Positions 12,067-23,101 of a stretch of 64,000 bases of DNA are shown one piece after another. Made by a program: the position numbers and the translations under genes. The DNA is from Thuidium tamariscinum (lineage: Eukaryota > Streptophyta > Bryopsida > Hypnales > Thuidiaceae). Numbering within the stretch: position 1 is the stretch's first letter; each line of letters starts with the position of its first letter. The notes beneath the pieces are model-generated. The model searched no databases. It worked only from the letters and a program-made list of their open reading frames with translations, and had not been told where the DNA came from. The stretch is from contig OX344749.2 of the NCBI GenBank assembly GCA_947034885.2, forward strand, positions 46,219,682 to 46,283,681, read 5' to 3'.

Positions 12067-13477
12067 ACAATTATTCAAATATACGCATTGCTTCTAGAAA
12101 TATTCCTAATGTCATTTCCATTTTGAAAAGTTTGGTTGGGGTCATTAATTTTTCCCTAGGCATGGTTATATACCTATATTCAAAAATTTATTGCAAATTT
12201 CTTTAGGTTGCCCTTCCAAGAACTACATTTTTCTAAACGGTTTCTTTCTAAATGTGTAAAGTACCATATTTTGGTGTCAACAAAATTTTGAAATTAAATT
12301 AATCCTTACTATATTAATTTTAGTTTTTGGACAAGTAACAATGCTAATGCATAATCATGGAGATGTGAGTCCATATACCTTGAACTTATAATTGTAGGTA
12401 TATATCTACAACCACTTGAAGTTGTTCATTATGTATGTATTTATAACATAGGTGTACTATAATATGAAAATAATCTATATAGGTACCTATAATCATAGCA
12501 AGTATCTATAATATAAAATCCTAAGCTCATGGGCCTATAGATTATGTACTTATATGCTAGCATTGCCTATTTTTTTGAAAGTTTTTGATGAAATTTGAGA
12601 CATTTTGTATTTCAATTAAAGTTGTTCATTCTAGGACTGTTTAGTACTATTGGTAGAATATATGACTATATTCTTAACTTTGAAAACTTTGTGAAATGGT
12701 ACTAATGCATTGAAAATTTACAAAATCACTCAAATTGCATTTCTTTTAATTTTACACATAATCTTATGTAGTTATTTGAACATTGAGATAGTAGGACCAA
12801 AGATTTGAAAATGTGTTTCTATTTGGTATTTCTAACTTAATCCGTAGAGGATACTTACAAGGATTCATAGATCATATCCTTTTAAAATTGAATATAGATT
12901 GAATATTTCTAATTTCCAAAATAATTTTTTTCTTTAAGTTCAAAATTTGAAGCTCTAATTGTTGTGTTTTTTTAGAAGATTTTTTTTTTATTTTTATTTT
13001 CAAGTATTTTTTAAAGGTCATTTCTTGAATTGAAAAAGTTAATTTTTGAGGTTAGATCTACCAATAGGAACATCTCCACTAAGGTATGCTACACTACCCC
13101 TTCAAATATTGTTGCATGTCTTGGCTTCTTCATGAGTCCCACCAATTGGAAATTTGTCAATTTGTCATTGGAAGCTACAACAAAAATATATTGCGACTCA
13201 TAAAGCTTTAGTATTTTGAGCATTTGACTTCAACTATGGTATACACAGGAACTTAATGGTCTAATCTTGATTTTGATGTAGAAAATATTGTCAAGGCCTC
13301 AAGTGAGTTGAGGCATTGGTTATGAAAGTCCTCCACTACCCTTTAGGACTATCAAAGCTAGGAGAATAGACAGGGATGTATAAATGGGCAAGAATATATA
13401 TCCCCCTTAAAAATCAAGTCAAAAGAAGTAATGAAATTTTAATTCAATAACTATCTTGTTGCTTATGAATTGCTACA
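12067..13477. other. AT-rich intergenic DNA, nothing recognised
   Basis: No gene or clear repeat. A few short palindromic words (GTAGGTATATATCTAC near 12404) are the only structure noted. The same holds for 4290-5120. Confidence 0.45.
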
Positions 13478-13758
13478 CATAAGAGTTTTTTTAGCTTCTG
13501 TAGAAGACTGCGAGTTCCCGGACTGTGGGAACTTGCTGAAAGTTGCCACAGAGGTGATTTGATGTGGCCAAGAGACTGCCACATCAAATATTAATATTTA
13601 ATGAATATTTTAATTCAAAAATTCAAAAAATATTCTTTAAAAAATATTCTTTAAATATTTTAAATATTTTATTATTATTATTATTTAATCTGACGGGTTC
13701 ACAGACTGGGGAACAAGGCTAAAACACTCTCTCAGACCCCTGAAAAAAACTCTTATGC
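13478..13758. mobile_element. CATTAG-related MITE with divergent ends
   Basis: Termini CATAAGAGTTTTTTTA and AAAAAAACTCTTATG are inverted. The interior has the two family hairpins: GTTCCCGGACTGTGGGAAC (13514-13532), and TTGATGTGGC paired with GCCACATCAA (13559-13587). Confidence 0.7.
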
Positions 13759-14170
13759 CTCCAACCCATTTTCAATAGGGATATAGGAACTACACAAGAC
13801 TCATCTGACAAAAGGCACACAATAAAATTACTTTGGTGTCCTCCTTTAAGCATGCCATGTTGGAAATGCTCTAATACGAGAATCTTCCAAAAAAAATAGA
13901 TGCATGAAAGAAACACATTTTCATGTGCCATCATAAAAATAACCCTCCATTGAAAATAGTATTGTTTTAATGTCTACATAGTATAATATTGACAATATAC
14001 TATTACATTACAAAAATAGTATTGCAACAATATTGTTTCAACAAAAACATTGTGCATCTATTGGAACAAATTTGTTGCAATATTGCTTTTATTTTACAAA
14101 AGTATACTTTCAATACCATGTTGCATAAACATTGAACTACACTGCAGCTATATTAAGACAATAGAAGGAA

Positions 14171-14500
14171 TAAGGCATGAGGTCCTTAAATGGAGTATTC
14201 AAGGGCTTGGATTGAATTCTGAAGAGGTGAAACATCTTGAAATGTTCTTCAATAAATTTTCCTTAAAAGACACGTAGAATTGACATCTAACCCAAGTTGT
14301 TTCATATTTCTTGAAGCTTGGTGGAATTCATTATAAAACTTTGAAGTTGAAGTGGCATAGGTCTCTAAAATGGAGCATTGCGTATGATGTATACAGTTTT
14401 TACGTTGCTAAAGGCTATGAAAAAGCAACATGTACAAATAGGATACATTCAAAGAGGTGCTCCATTTTAGAGCCCACTCCATTTTAGAACTTCCTACCTT
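14171..14500. mobile_element. TAAGGTA-family MITE, older copy
   Basis: Left end TAAGGCATGAGGTCCTTAAA, right end TTCCTACCTT. The interior contains TCTAACCCAAGTTGTTTCAT and GAAAAAGCAACATGTACAA as in copy 1. It borders the WRKY upstream block. Confidence 0.65.
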
Positions 14501-15179
14501 CCTTCCCGATGGAGTGCTTAGGACGTGTTTGCATTCATCCACATTGTTTGAAATTTGCACGGCTGGGATTGATGGAGTGTCCTTAAAAGCAGGTCCCAGT
14601 CATCCAGTCCAACACCGAACAGAACCCCTCCCCCACCCGGTAGGTAGAAAACTACCGACAAGACAACCGAAGGAAACGGAAGCCCCATTCACACGGGCAG
14701 TACCCGAATACCCACCCAGTACTGTCCTCTAAGTGACCAGCCCTGGGGCCAGTTGGACCCCCGACCTTGGACCCTCTCCCCTCGGGCCGACGCATCTGCA
14801 GGACCGCGGCATTCCTTCCGTGGGAGTGTGGACTTCTTCGTCGACGAACGTCCGTCAACGCGGTTACCGCCCCTTGAATCCCCGGCCAGGCTGCGGAAAT
14901 GCGGATGCCTTCCGTCACCACCTCCACCGCAGGCCCACCACAGTCCTAAGCTAAACCTCAAAGGACCAAAGGACCCAAACCAAGGACCAACCCAAAGCTC
15001 AATCCCTAGCTCGCCTTGACCAGCAGCAGCAAACGGAAAGTGCATAACCTCGGAACCTGGCCATAATCCCCGCCCACAATACAAGATCGACCTGCGCCCC
15101 TCCCTTCGCTCCCATTTCACGCATTCATCCGACTAGTAAACGCAACGCAAGGCAACGCCAGTTCGTAACGCAACGCAAC
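14501..15179. other. GC-rich upstream block of the WRKY gene
   Basis: This stretch is much GC-richer than the DNA to its left and probably belongs to the promoter or leader of the WRKY gene. Open frames of up to about 140 codons exist on both strands, but they overlap one another, show no recognisable domain and look like chance frames in GC-rich DNA. Confidence 0.4.
15016..15021 (+). promoter_or_regulatory. Candidate W-box TTGACC upstream of the WRKY gene
   Basis: TTGACC matches the core bound by WRKY proteins. It lies about 1.1 kb before the start codon, so self-regulation or regulation by other WRKYs is possible. A six-base match alone is weak. Confidence 0.25.
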
Positions 15180-15370
15180 AGAGAGATTGGGGAACGCAAG
15201 AGCGAGATTTCGGGACCCAGTGTATGTGATTGGGGAACGCAAGAGCGAGATGTGAAGCTCTAACAGTGAGGTTTGAGAACGCAAGAGCGAGACTTGGGAC
15301 CCTGAGAGTGTGATTCGGGCACGCCAAGAGCGAAGTTCGAGAGTGTGAGATTTGGGACCCCAAGAGTTTG
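15180..15370 (+). repeat. About 42-bp degenerate tandem repeats upstream of WRKY
   Basis: The phrase GGAACGCAAGAGCGAGA recurs with small changes near 15189, 15232, 15274 and 15316, with a fainter fifth copy near 15351; spacing is 42-43 bp. It lies in the GC-richer block before the WRKY gene and is unrelated to the 37-bp array. Confidence 0.75.
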
Positions 15371-15820
15371 ATTTTTGAGGTTTCGGAGGAGTCCTGCGGC
15401 AGGGGTTATGAACCAGGGGACAGCGGAATTGGAAGTTCGTGAGGTGGGAGTTCGAATGTGCCACCTGCGGCGTGCGCGGGTTGTTGGGTCGAAGCTTGCG
15501 GCGGGGCTGGGTCGTGATTCGGGAGAGTAATTTATTTTGGTTGGTTTCGTTTTTTGATTAGGTGGGTGTCGCATGCACGCTACTTCTTGTGGTGGTTCAG
15601 GTTTCATGGGTTGCAGGGAGTTTGTGATAGTGTGTCGAGGGTAAGGTCAGGTGAATGGCGTAAAATCCAAACCCGACGTATCTGGAACACGTGCCCTAGT
15701 TGGAATGATACATTTGAAATCAGTTGTTTTCGTAGCGCTGGAAGGTCGCCTTGTAAGGAACTGAAATATAGGTAGCTTGTGTCTGACACTTCGTCAGTCC
15801 TCAGAATAATTTCGGGTTTC

Positions 15821-16058
15821 AATCCTTGTTTTCGTGGAACCCTTGCTTAGCTGTTTGCAATCCCCGTGTCGTCGAAACCCTGGGACGGTTCTTTCAATCC
15901 CAGTGTCATAGAAACCTTGTCAAGGCATTTTTAATCCCCCTGTCGTCGAAACCCTGCGAAGTTGTTCTCAATCTTAGTTTTGTGGAAACCCTGCGACGCT
16001 GTCTTCAATCCCAATCTGGCAGAAACCCTGCGGAGGTGTTTTGCGACCCTTGTTTTGC
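15821..16058 (+). repeat. 37-bp tandem array in the WRKY leader region
   Basis: The anchor AATCC(C) falls at 15821, 15859, 15896, 15933, 15970, 16007 and, degenerate, 16044, giving a near-constant 37-bp period. Each unit contains a form of GTCGTCGAAACCCTGCGA. The array ends about 50 bp before the WRKY start codon, so it probably lies in the 5' untranslated leader. Confidence 0.85.
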
Positions 16059-16106
16059 GATTCTCGACCCATTGCTGATATCCCAGATTCTTACCTGCCA
16101 TCTACC

Positions 16107-18767
16107 ATGTCTGGGAAATCCCACAACGATGATACCCCTTCCCCTCCCCACCCCTCCTCCTCCAACACCAGGGACATCGACCAACTCATGCGCGCCTTAG
16201 GCGAAGACGTCAGCATCTCAGGCCGCCCCGCTACCACCTCCCCAACCACCTCCCCTTCCATTTCCAAATCCGGCTCCCTCACCGTCTCCCCTCCCCCTCG
16301 CGACAACACCTCCTTCTTCACGATGACTAACTCCACGCGCGACCAAATGGCGCAACAAGGCTTCCTCACTTCTCCTCCCGGCTTCGACATGGCTTCCATC
16401 CTCAGCTTCATGCCTTCCCCCACAGCTCTTTGGATCAATGCACTCCCCCTCGACGACCCTGTAGCTCCCCCTCCCCAACAAACCCAAGAAACTCAGCAAA
16501 CTCAAGAAACCCTCAATCCTACCCTGAACCCCATCGAGCAGCAGCAGCCGCTGCAGTCGCACTCGGAGTCCGACTTACTGGACTCCTCTCCCGAGTATCC
16601 GTGGTTCCCTCAAGACTCCGCCATGTCTTCTTACACGGATCCTTTGTTGGCACTTCTGAATTTGTCGCCAGTAGCAACCAGGCCTGGGGATCGGAGTTTG
16701 CCGATTGTGCCGATGGAAAGGAGTCCACGACGGGGAAGAAGTCCGAGTCCTTCACGGTTTAATGATGTGAGTCCGTTCACGAGTCCGATGACGAGTCCGT
16801 TCACGAGTACGCCGAACTCGCCGTTTAGTTCCGAGGGAGGGGTGTGGAGCGATGGAGGAGAGGAGTCGTTGGTGGCAGGAGGAGGGGTGAGTGCGAGTGC
16901 GAGTGCGAGTAGTAGCAAGCCCAAGAGGAAGACGCCGGACAGGGCGTTGGATGAGAGTGAAGAGATTCAGTCGGCCGGAGACGGGCCCAGCCCTAAAAAA
17001 CAGTAAGCGCACTCGATTCTGCAAGTCTTCAAGGAGCTCTCGCTTTCTGGTGATGTGAAGCGCAGTTGTGTGGGGTGTGGAGTGGGATTGATTTCGCAGA
17101 TTCAAATTTATGAGAGGTCTTCCAGTTCAGGGGTGTGATTTGGTGTGCGCCTGTTCATGTTTTGAATTTTGGAGGGAGTGCTGGCTCTTCTGGTATTGTG
17201 AAGTGCAGCTGTGTGTGGTTCGGTTTGTGATTTCGCAGTTTCAAATGTGAGTGAGAGCTCGTTCTTCTGGTGTTGGGAAGTGCAACTGTATGTGGTTTGG
17301 TTTGGTTGTTTCGTGTTTTAAATTTGGAGAGGTTTTTCCTATTTCAGGTGTGGGATTTGGTATGGGACTCTTAGTGTTTAAATTTTGAGTGAGAGCTGGT
17401 TCTTCCGACTCTGCGAGGTGCATCTGTATGTTTGGTATATGATTTCACTGTTTCAAATTTGGATGAGAGTTCGTTCCTCTGTTTTGTGAGGTTCGCCTGC
17501 TTGTTCTGTTTGGGATTTCGCAGTTTCAAATTTGATGGAGATCTTTCTTTTGTTTTTATGGAATTCAGATGTGTGATTTTCTCCTCACTTACGAGTAGAT
17601 GAGTTGTTGGTAACAAGAGTCACTCGACAGTAGACAGAATCATGTCTTTAATGGTTTTCGTGCCCTCTATCTCACAGGACTGTGAAAAAGGAGAAAGTTA
17701 AGTTGAATAAGAGGGTCAGGGAGCCGAGGTATGCGATTCAGACGCGCAGCGACGTGGAAGTCATGGAGGATGGCTACAAGTGGCGCAAGTATGGCCAGAA
17801 AGCTGTGAAAAACAGCCCGCATCCAAGGTACATATATCTATTCCACTCTCAATAGCCTCCAACCTCGCCATAGCCACCAGACTTCTCGCTTTGGTTGTTA
17901 CCTTCTTAAATGAAGATGAAGCCTAGTTTAAAGTCCCAAACAAAGGTCAGGTCCCAAATCAATGATTATGACACAGTTTAAACTTGTGACTAGTTCGCCA
18001 CAATCAAGGATAGTGTGACAAGTGTACACGCTCTATTTCAAAAGGGCCATTTCCAACACAAGACCATGTCAATCGCCGTTTCTAAGACGATCCCTGCCCA
18101 TAACTTGTGCAGGAGCTACTACCGCTGCACAAACCAGAAATGCCCAGTCCGGAAACGCGTGGAGCGCGCCCCAGACGACCCCGGCCTCGTGATCACCACT
18201 TACGAAGGCACCCACAACCATCTCAGCCCGGCCGCGGCCGCCGCGAATGCAGCCTCCCGCGGCGCAGAGAACGCCTCCACCGCCGGCGCCGCGGCCGCTG
18301 CTTCTTCCGAGGATCCTCACCGCCCGTCCTCCTCTCCCAGTTTCCATCCCATGCCCCAGGAGCGCAACCAGTTCGACCTCACCATGCAACTCCAAGGGCG
18401 CCAAGACCCCAGCCAAGATCCCCACCAAGACTATGCTTCCCCTTCCACTGCACCCCGATTCTCCCGGTCTCCTCCACCAGGGTTGCACGTTCCAGACAGC
18501 TTGTCCAGAGATAACAACAACAACAACATTAACAACAACAGCAATGCGAAACAAGACTTGCAAACATTCTCGGATCTTTTGATGGCAAGTCCCATGGGAG
18601 GAGTAGGAGGAGCGCTTCCCAATGATCCGCATCTGGGGAGAGCGCAGGAGATTCAGTCCATGTTGGGACAGGATCTGAGTCTCCCGAATGGGAGTACTGC
18701 GTTCTTCAGCTCCTTCAGCTCCTTGGATGACATCTTTCGCCAATCCAATGGACCGAACCACCTGTAA
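16107..18767 (+). CDS. WRKY: WRKY transcription factor, group IIc type (3 exons)
   Basis: Exons are 16107-17002, 17678-17827 and 18113-18767; all junctions are GT-AG and the phases join to a 566-residue protein. The start is the ATG in an ACC-ATG context; the frame runs open upstream of it but without another ATG. Residues 1-298 are rich in Ser, Pro and Thr, with a basic stretch KPKRK near the end of exon 1 that could be a nuclear signal. The single WRKY domain spans about 300-390: WRKYGQK at 334-340, zinc ligands C354, C359, H383 and H385 (C-X4-C-X23-H-X-H). The second intron cuts the domain between PHP and SYYRC, the position usual for group IIc. The C-terminal tail has Ala-rich and Asn-rich runs. 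By family knowledge it binds W-box DNA (TTGACC/T) in the nucleus and regulates stress or developmental genes. The targets of this copy are unknown. The long N-terminus is unusual for group IIc. Confidence 0.95.
17003..17677 (+). repeat. WRKY intron 1 built of degenerate tandem repeats
   Basis: The anchor TTCAAAT (or TTTAAAT/TTGAAT) recurs near 17101, 17160, 17240, 17317, 17377, 17453 and 17525, so units are about 60-80 bp. Pairs give a higher-order period near 138 bp. Other words recurring in the same order are GATTTCGCAG, GAGAGCT, TTCTGGT and GAAGTGCA. The repeats fill roughly 17040-17570; the last 100 bp before the acceptor are unique. No similar unit is seen elsewhere in the window. Confidence 0.8.
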
Positions 18768-19400
18768 CTCCTGGATCTTCTTCAGCTTCCATCTCCTGTT
18801 TTTTTAATCCTTTTTTTTTTCTGGGGGTCATGTCAAACCTGTTTTTTCGAGCTCCTTTCATTTTTTGACAACCACCTCGACTGGGACTGCTCATGTGAAA
18901 AAGAGGGAGAGCCTGGTGAGGAGAGGGACATCCACATTCATGTAGAATTTGAGACCGATGTAGGGATTGGGGTTGAGAAGAACCTCGCTGAGTCACAGGA
19001 CGGGGGGAAAATGGGAACCACGAGATTTTTCAGGATGTGGGAGATTTTTCAAAGGGAGTTGGAGAGAGATGGCAGGGAGCATCATCTTCAAGCCGGAGTT
19101 GTTTGTGTACATCTTGGATCAAGAGCGAGAGAGTTCGGAGCACACACCGACGAGGAGGAGCAGGAGAGGACCGACCCACCCACCGATCCACCGACCAGGG
19201 AGTTGTGTGCCGTAGGAATTGGGAGGAGTAACGTAAATTGGATTGATCCGGAAGTGGGTGTGCATGAATCGCTGTTGTCTCGTTGTACAGAAGTATAGAT
19301 GTGTTGCATCGGTTTTGTAAAGAACAAAAAAAGACGAACATAGCACATTTCCCTTTTGGAAGGGAGTCTGTTATACAGTAGCATGTGTGAGCCTCACTGG
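18768..19400 (+). other. Probable 3' untranslated region of the WRKY gene
   Basis: Moderately GC-rich sequence continues about 600 bp past the WRKY stop before composition drops to the AT-rich background near 19.8-20 kb. Overlapping short frames on both strands have no recognisable product. No convincing poly(A) signal could be fixed, so the end is approximate. Confidence 0.4.
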
Positions 19401-20522
19401 TAGTGCTTCCAATTCCCTGTCTTGGCAGTGGCCTGGGCTGATGAGAATCTTCGTTTAATGAACGTTGCGGTTTTGAGACCTCCGTCGAGGATGTTCACAC
19501 TTACGGGTGTTACGGCTGATGTTTGCATTGTGAATCCGGTTCTCAAGTAAGTCGACTTTCGTTCTTCAGATCCTCAGTAGCAACACTCTTGAACGCCAAG
19601 TGCGAACATACCAGTGGGGTGCCTCATTGTGCTCTCAGCTTCTTCCCGAGCTTGTGAAATTGATGCAGTCTGGTTTGTTGCAAGCTCTGGGGAGAGGCAA
19701 CGTCATGGGTTTCGAATGTTTTCTGTCTGTATCTTAACCCATGAAGATCGGCGTGGACGTCAGACGGTCAATGAATGCCAATCAAACAGTCTGTAGGTTG
19801 TACATGACCTCTTTTTCATCGTGTTTTTTTTGAAACGATCATAGAGATGTACAAAATCATTCCAATTCTGAGACAGCACCTTTGGCTGCACTGTTAACTT
19901 TAGGCACCCAAATTTGTTTGAAAATGGAACGGAGATGTAATAAGGTAGATGCACCTAAAATGGACACTTACATTGGATCAGGAGATCTAGTAGGTGCATA
20001 GGGAGAAAGATTATGTGCATTTGTTAGGAAATGGCTTAGGAAATAAAAAAAATCAGGTTTACATTTTTCTGAGCTTGTATGAATATAATATGAACTTTTG
20101 AAAACAATTGTGTAGATGCACCTATTGTGGGCACTAGACTAACTCATAAGGGGGCACGGAAATACCCAAAGGTGACACTCTAATTTTGAATCCCGTATGG
20201 ATGATTGGCCATTTCTTGGAAGAATGATAACTTCTTGAAACCACAATTGTCCACTATAGGACCCCATATGTCTCCTTTGGGTTGACTTGCATTTGGATTT
20301 AGGTTCTTTTCTAGGTGTCTATAAACAACTAGTCTTCAATTTGGATGCTTCTACCTTGGACCCATCTTACCCTTGTCATAGATTCCTTCAGGCCAACTTG
20401 GATTGAAGGATTTGGATTCTATAAGTTTTGACAAACTAAAATAGAGTTGTAAAGAGTGCTTCCTTTTCCAATTAGCATTGAAGCCTCATACTATTCATAG
20501 TCTACGATCATCAATTAGATGT
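19401..20522. other. Transition from the WRKY 3' region to intergenic DNA
   Basis: 19.4-19.8 kb is moderately GC-rich without a recognisable product; beyond 19.9 kb it is AT-rich. AGATGCACCTA occurs twice (19947 and 20135), suggesting a degraded short repeat. Confidence 0.4.
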
Positions 20523-20838
20523 TTAATCTTTGTAGGACTAAGCCGCGTGTCTTTTTGGCAACATAGCAATTTTGGGCAGCTCACTACAAATGGATTTTCT
20601 TAAAGAAGTTTTTTGAGTTGCCTAGGTTGCCTAAAGATCAAAGAAAACCACACATCATGCAATTACCTTTTGATGTAGTAAAAAATTATGAAAATTGTTT
20701 TGTCTTAAAGCTACTTCTTAGGCACATGTTGTGTGAAAATTTCAAAAAAATAAAAATAAAAATAAAAATTCCATTCGTAGTGAGCTACCTAAAATCACTA
20801 TGTTGCTAAGAAATGTAGCTTGGTCCTTTAAGGGTTAA
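20523..20838. mobile_element. Short TTAA-family element
   Basis: The right end is CCTTTAAGGGTTAA; the left end is degraded (TTAATCTTTGTAGGACTAAG). Both subterminal regions carry the word AACATAG followed by CAGCTCACTAC or its complement, as in the 44761-45105 element. Length 316 bp. Confidence 0.65.
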
Positions 20839-21446
20839 GGGCTAAGGCTAGGAGGATGGGTTGGTCACTATCACTATCAAAATCATCCATTTAGATACCA
20901 TGGAAATCATTGGTTTTTAGGAAATTCAAAAGCACTCATCGGAAGTCAAATCATTGTAGAAGATTTTTTTCCTACATAGAATTTCGAGGATGAATAGTTG
21001 CACTTCTATCCCACATAGAAAGATTTCCTATCATCCATTGACTACAAAACATCTAGTTTGATGTTTAACCCTAGAGCGCCGGTGATGCCATTTTGTGGCT
21101 CTTGGATGACTTAGCAATAGTATCCAAGGAAATTGCTAGCAATTTTTCATCCATTTTTTGTTGCTTGACCTTTCACAAAGGATTATGAAGAGTACCTAAT
21201 TCACATGAAGTCTTGTGAGTGTTTCTCTTCATGTGAATAAGAAATTAGGAAAAAAAAATGGATCACAAAATATGCTATTTTCAAGTGTATTTTGGGAAGT
21301 TGTTGCTCCTTGCTCTAAATCTGAAATTCCTCCAAAAAAAGGATATTTTTTGAGTTTGAGCCCACTATCAAAATGAAGGTCATCATTTCTAGTTTCTTCT
21401 CCAATTGGAATTTTGAAAAAAATCATAATTTTGAATAATTTATTGC

Positions 21447-22747
21447 AATTTGAACTTTGGATGTATTTTCAATGTTCTTGATTGTAATTATAGAATGACA
21501 AAGAGATTGAGTTTACACCATGATGTTTGCCACTAAAATGTACACACATGGTGAAATTCTCAGATTTTTTGAGATAGTTTTCAATTTGATATGATTTTTC
21601 TTCACTTTTTCTTCAAAAATTCTCAGAAAAATCAATTTTCCTCAAAAAAAATTTAAATTTTGGGGAAGTACAGAAGAGATGTAACATCATCTCTAAAAAA
21701 TAAATACAAAACTTTTTTGTACATATTCAATCCCAAAATGGTAGCAAAATGTGTTTTGGCACAAGGGCTGAAAACAATAGTTATAGGTCCAGCGTTTAAG
21801 AATTAAGGATTAAACCTAGAAGGATAGGCTAGTCACACATTTGTTGCTTTGGTATCTTGTGAATCATATGCTTAAAAAAAAGTAATTGTATTTATTAGAG
21901 ATTATGGTCACCATGGTAATCATTTTTTTTGGCATGTAGTGAAGGGTCATTGCAAGAAACACTGATACTATTTGATGTCACAATTGAAGTGACATTGTTT
22001 CTTGTTATAACTTTTGATTTCTAAGTTTTAAAAATATGAAATAATTATTGAATACGTCTAACTTAATGTTAATTAGATATTTATTTTTTCTAGAAATTAA
22101 AATATATATATTCAAAATCAAAAGTGAATTTTGATCAATTGTCACAATCTGCGGTTTAGGGGTTTTCACTACATTAGGAGTACCTTAATGTAATGATCTA
22201 GAGCTGAAATTTTAATGGTCTACTTGCACAATAGGGAGACATATGCCTACCAAAGGGCATCCAACAATATATTATTTTATGGCTTCTAAATGAGTGCAAA
22301 CAACAGTCTTATACACACAAAATTTATGAACATTGAAAATGGTTCTAAGATCATTTTTTAAATGGTTAAACATTAAGACTAAGAACCCAAATGGACAATT
22401 TATTATTAACCATTGTTTTCAGCCCTTGTGCCAACATACATTTTGCTACCATTTTGGGATTGAATATGTACAAAAAAGTTTTGTATTTATAATTTAGAGA
22501 TGACGTTACATCTCTTCTATACTTCCCAAAAAATTTAGATTTTTTTTTGAGGAAAATTGATTTTTCTAAGAATTTTTGAAGAAAAAGTGAAGAAAAATCA
22601 TATCAAATTGAAAATTATCTCAAAAAATCTGAGAATTTCACTATGTGCGTACATTTTAGTGGCAAACATTGTGGTGTAAACTCAATTTCTTTGTCATTCT
22701 ATAATTACAATCAAGAAGATATTGAAAATACATTTAAAGTTCAAATT
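21447..22747. repeat. Long inverted repeat, two arms of about 330 bp
   Basis: Arm 1 is 21447-21778 and arm 2, reverse complement, is 22412-22747; the spacer is about 630 bp. By eye the arms agree at roughly nine bases in ten. Shared words include GGCACAAGGGCTGAAAACAA and AAATGTACACACATGG (slightly changed in arm 2). The spacer contains the start of another element at 21943. There is no coding sequence. Confidence 0.8.
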
Positions 22748-23101
22748 ACCTAAATGGGATCTAAGATCATTTTTTAAATGGTTAAACATTAAATGGGAAG
22801 AATTGATGGCTTAGGCTAAGAACCCAAATCGACAATTTATTATTATTTTGAAACAAGTTCTATTTATTACAAATTAAAATGTGAAAGTACCAATTTTCAT
22901 GAGATTTTGCATTTCCCTAGTTCACCTACATCAAGAATTTCTTTATGTTTTTTCTTCTTAGGGTACCTTCTTCTTAAAAGTGTGTATGTCATGAAACATA
23001 TTTTCACTTTTTAAAAAATCTAATTTTAAAGTATTCTGGAAAAAAAAGAATATTGTACCAAAATACTACAAAAAACACACAGTGTTTCTTGCAATGACCC
23101 T
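21943..23101. mobile_element. 1.16-kb element with perfect 22-bp terminal inverted repeats
   Basis: Left end AGGGTCATTGCAAGAAACAC plus TG, right end its exact complement ending at 23101. Inside lie arm 2 of the long inverted repeat and two diverged copies of a block containing TAAGATCATTTTTTAAATGG (about 22345 and 22760). No transposase frame. The target duplication is not clear. Confidence 0.65.

Noticed and set aside
14689-15120. 143-codon frame on the minus strand in the GC-rich block upstream of WRKY
   Set aside because: Overlaps several frames on both strands, is rich in Gly and Arg as expected from GC-rich DNA, and has no recognisable domain or splice context.
15826-16200. Long open frame overlapping the 37-bp array
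   Set aside because: No ATG start; its length follows from a repeat unit that lacks stop codons. The WRKY frame starting at 16107 is in a different frame and well supported.
18069-18761. 230-codon minus-strand frame opposite WRKY exon 3
   Set aside because: Exact shadow of a real GC-rich coding exon; no domain.
19940-20145. Possible small transposon with AGATGCACCTA at both ends
   Set aside because: The word is itself nearly palindromic and the flanking bases do not form inverted repeats.
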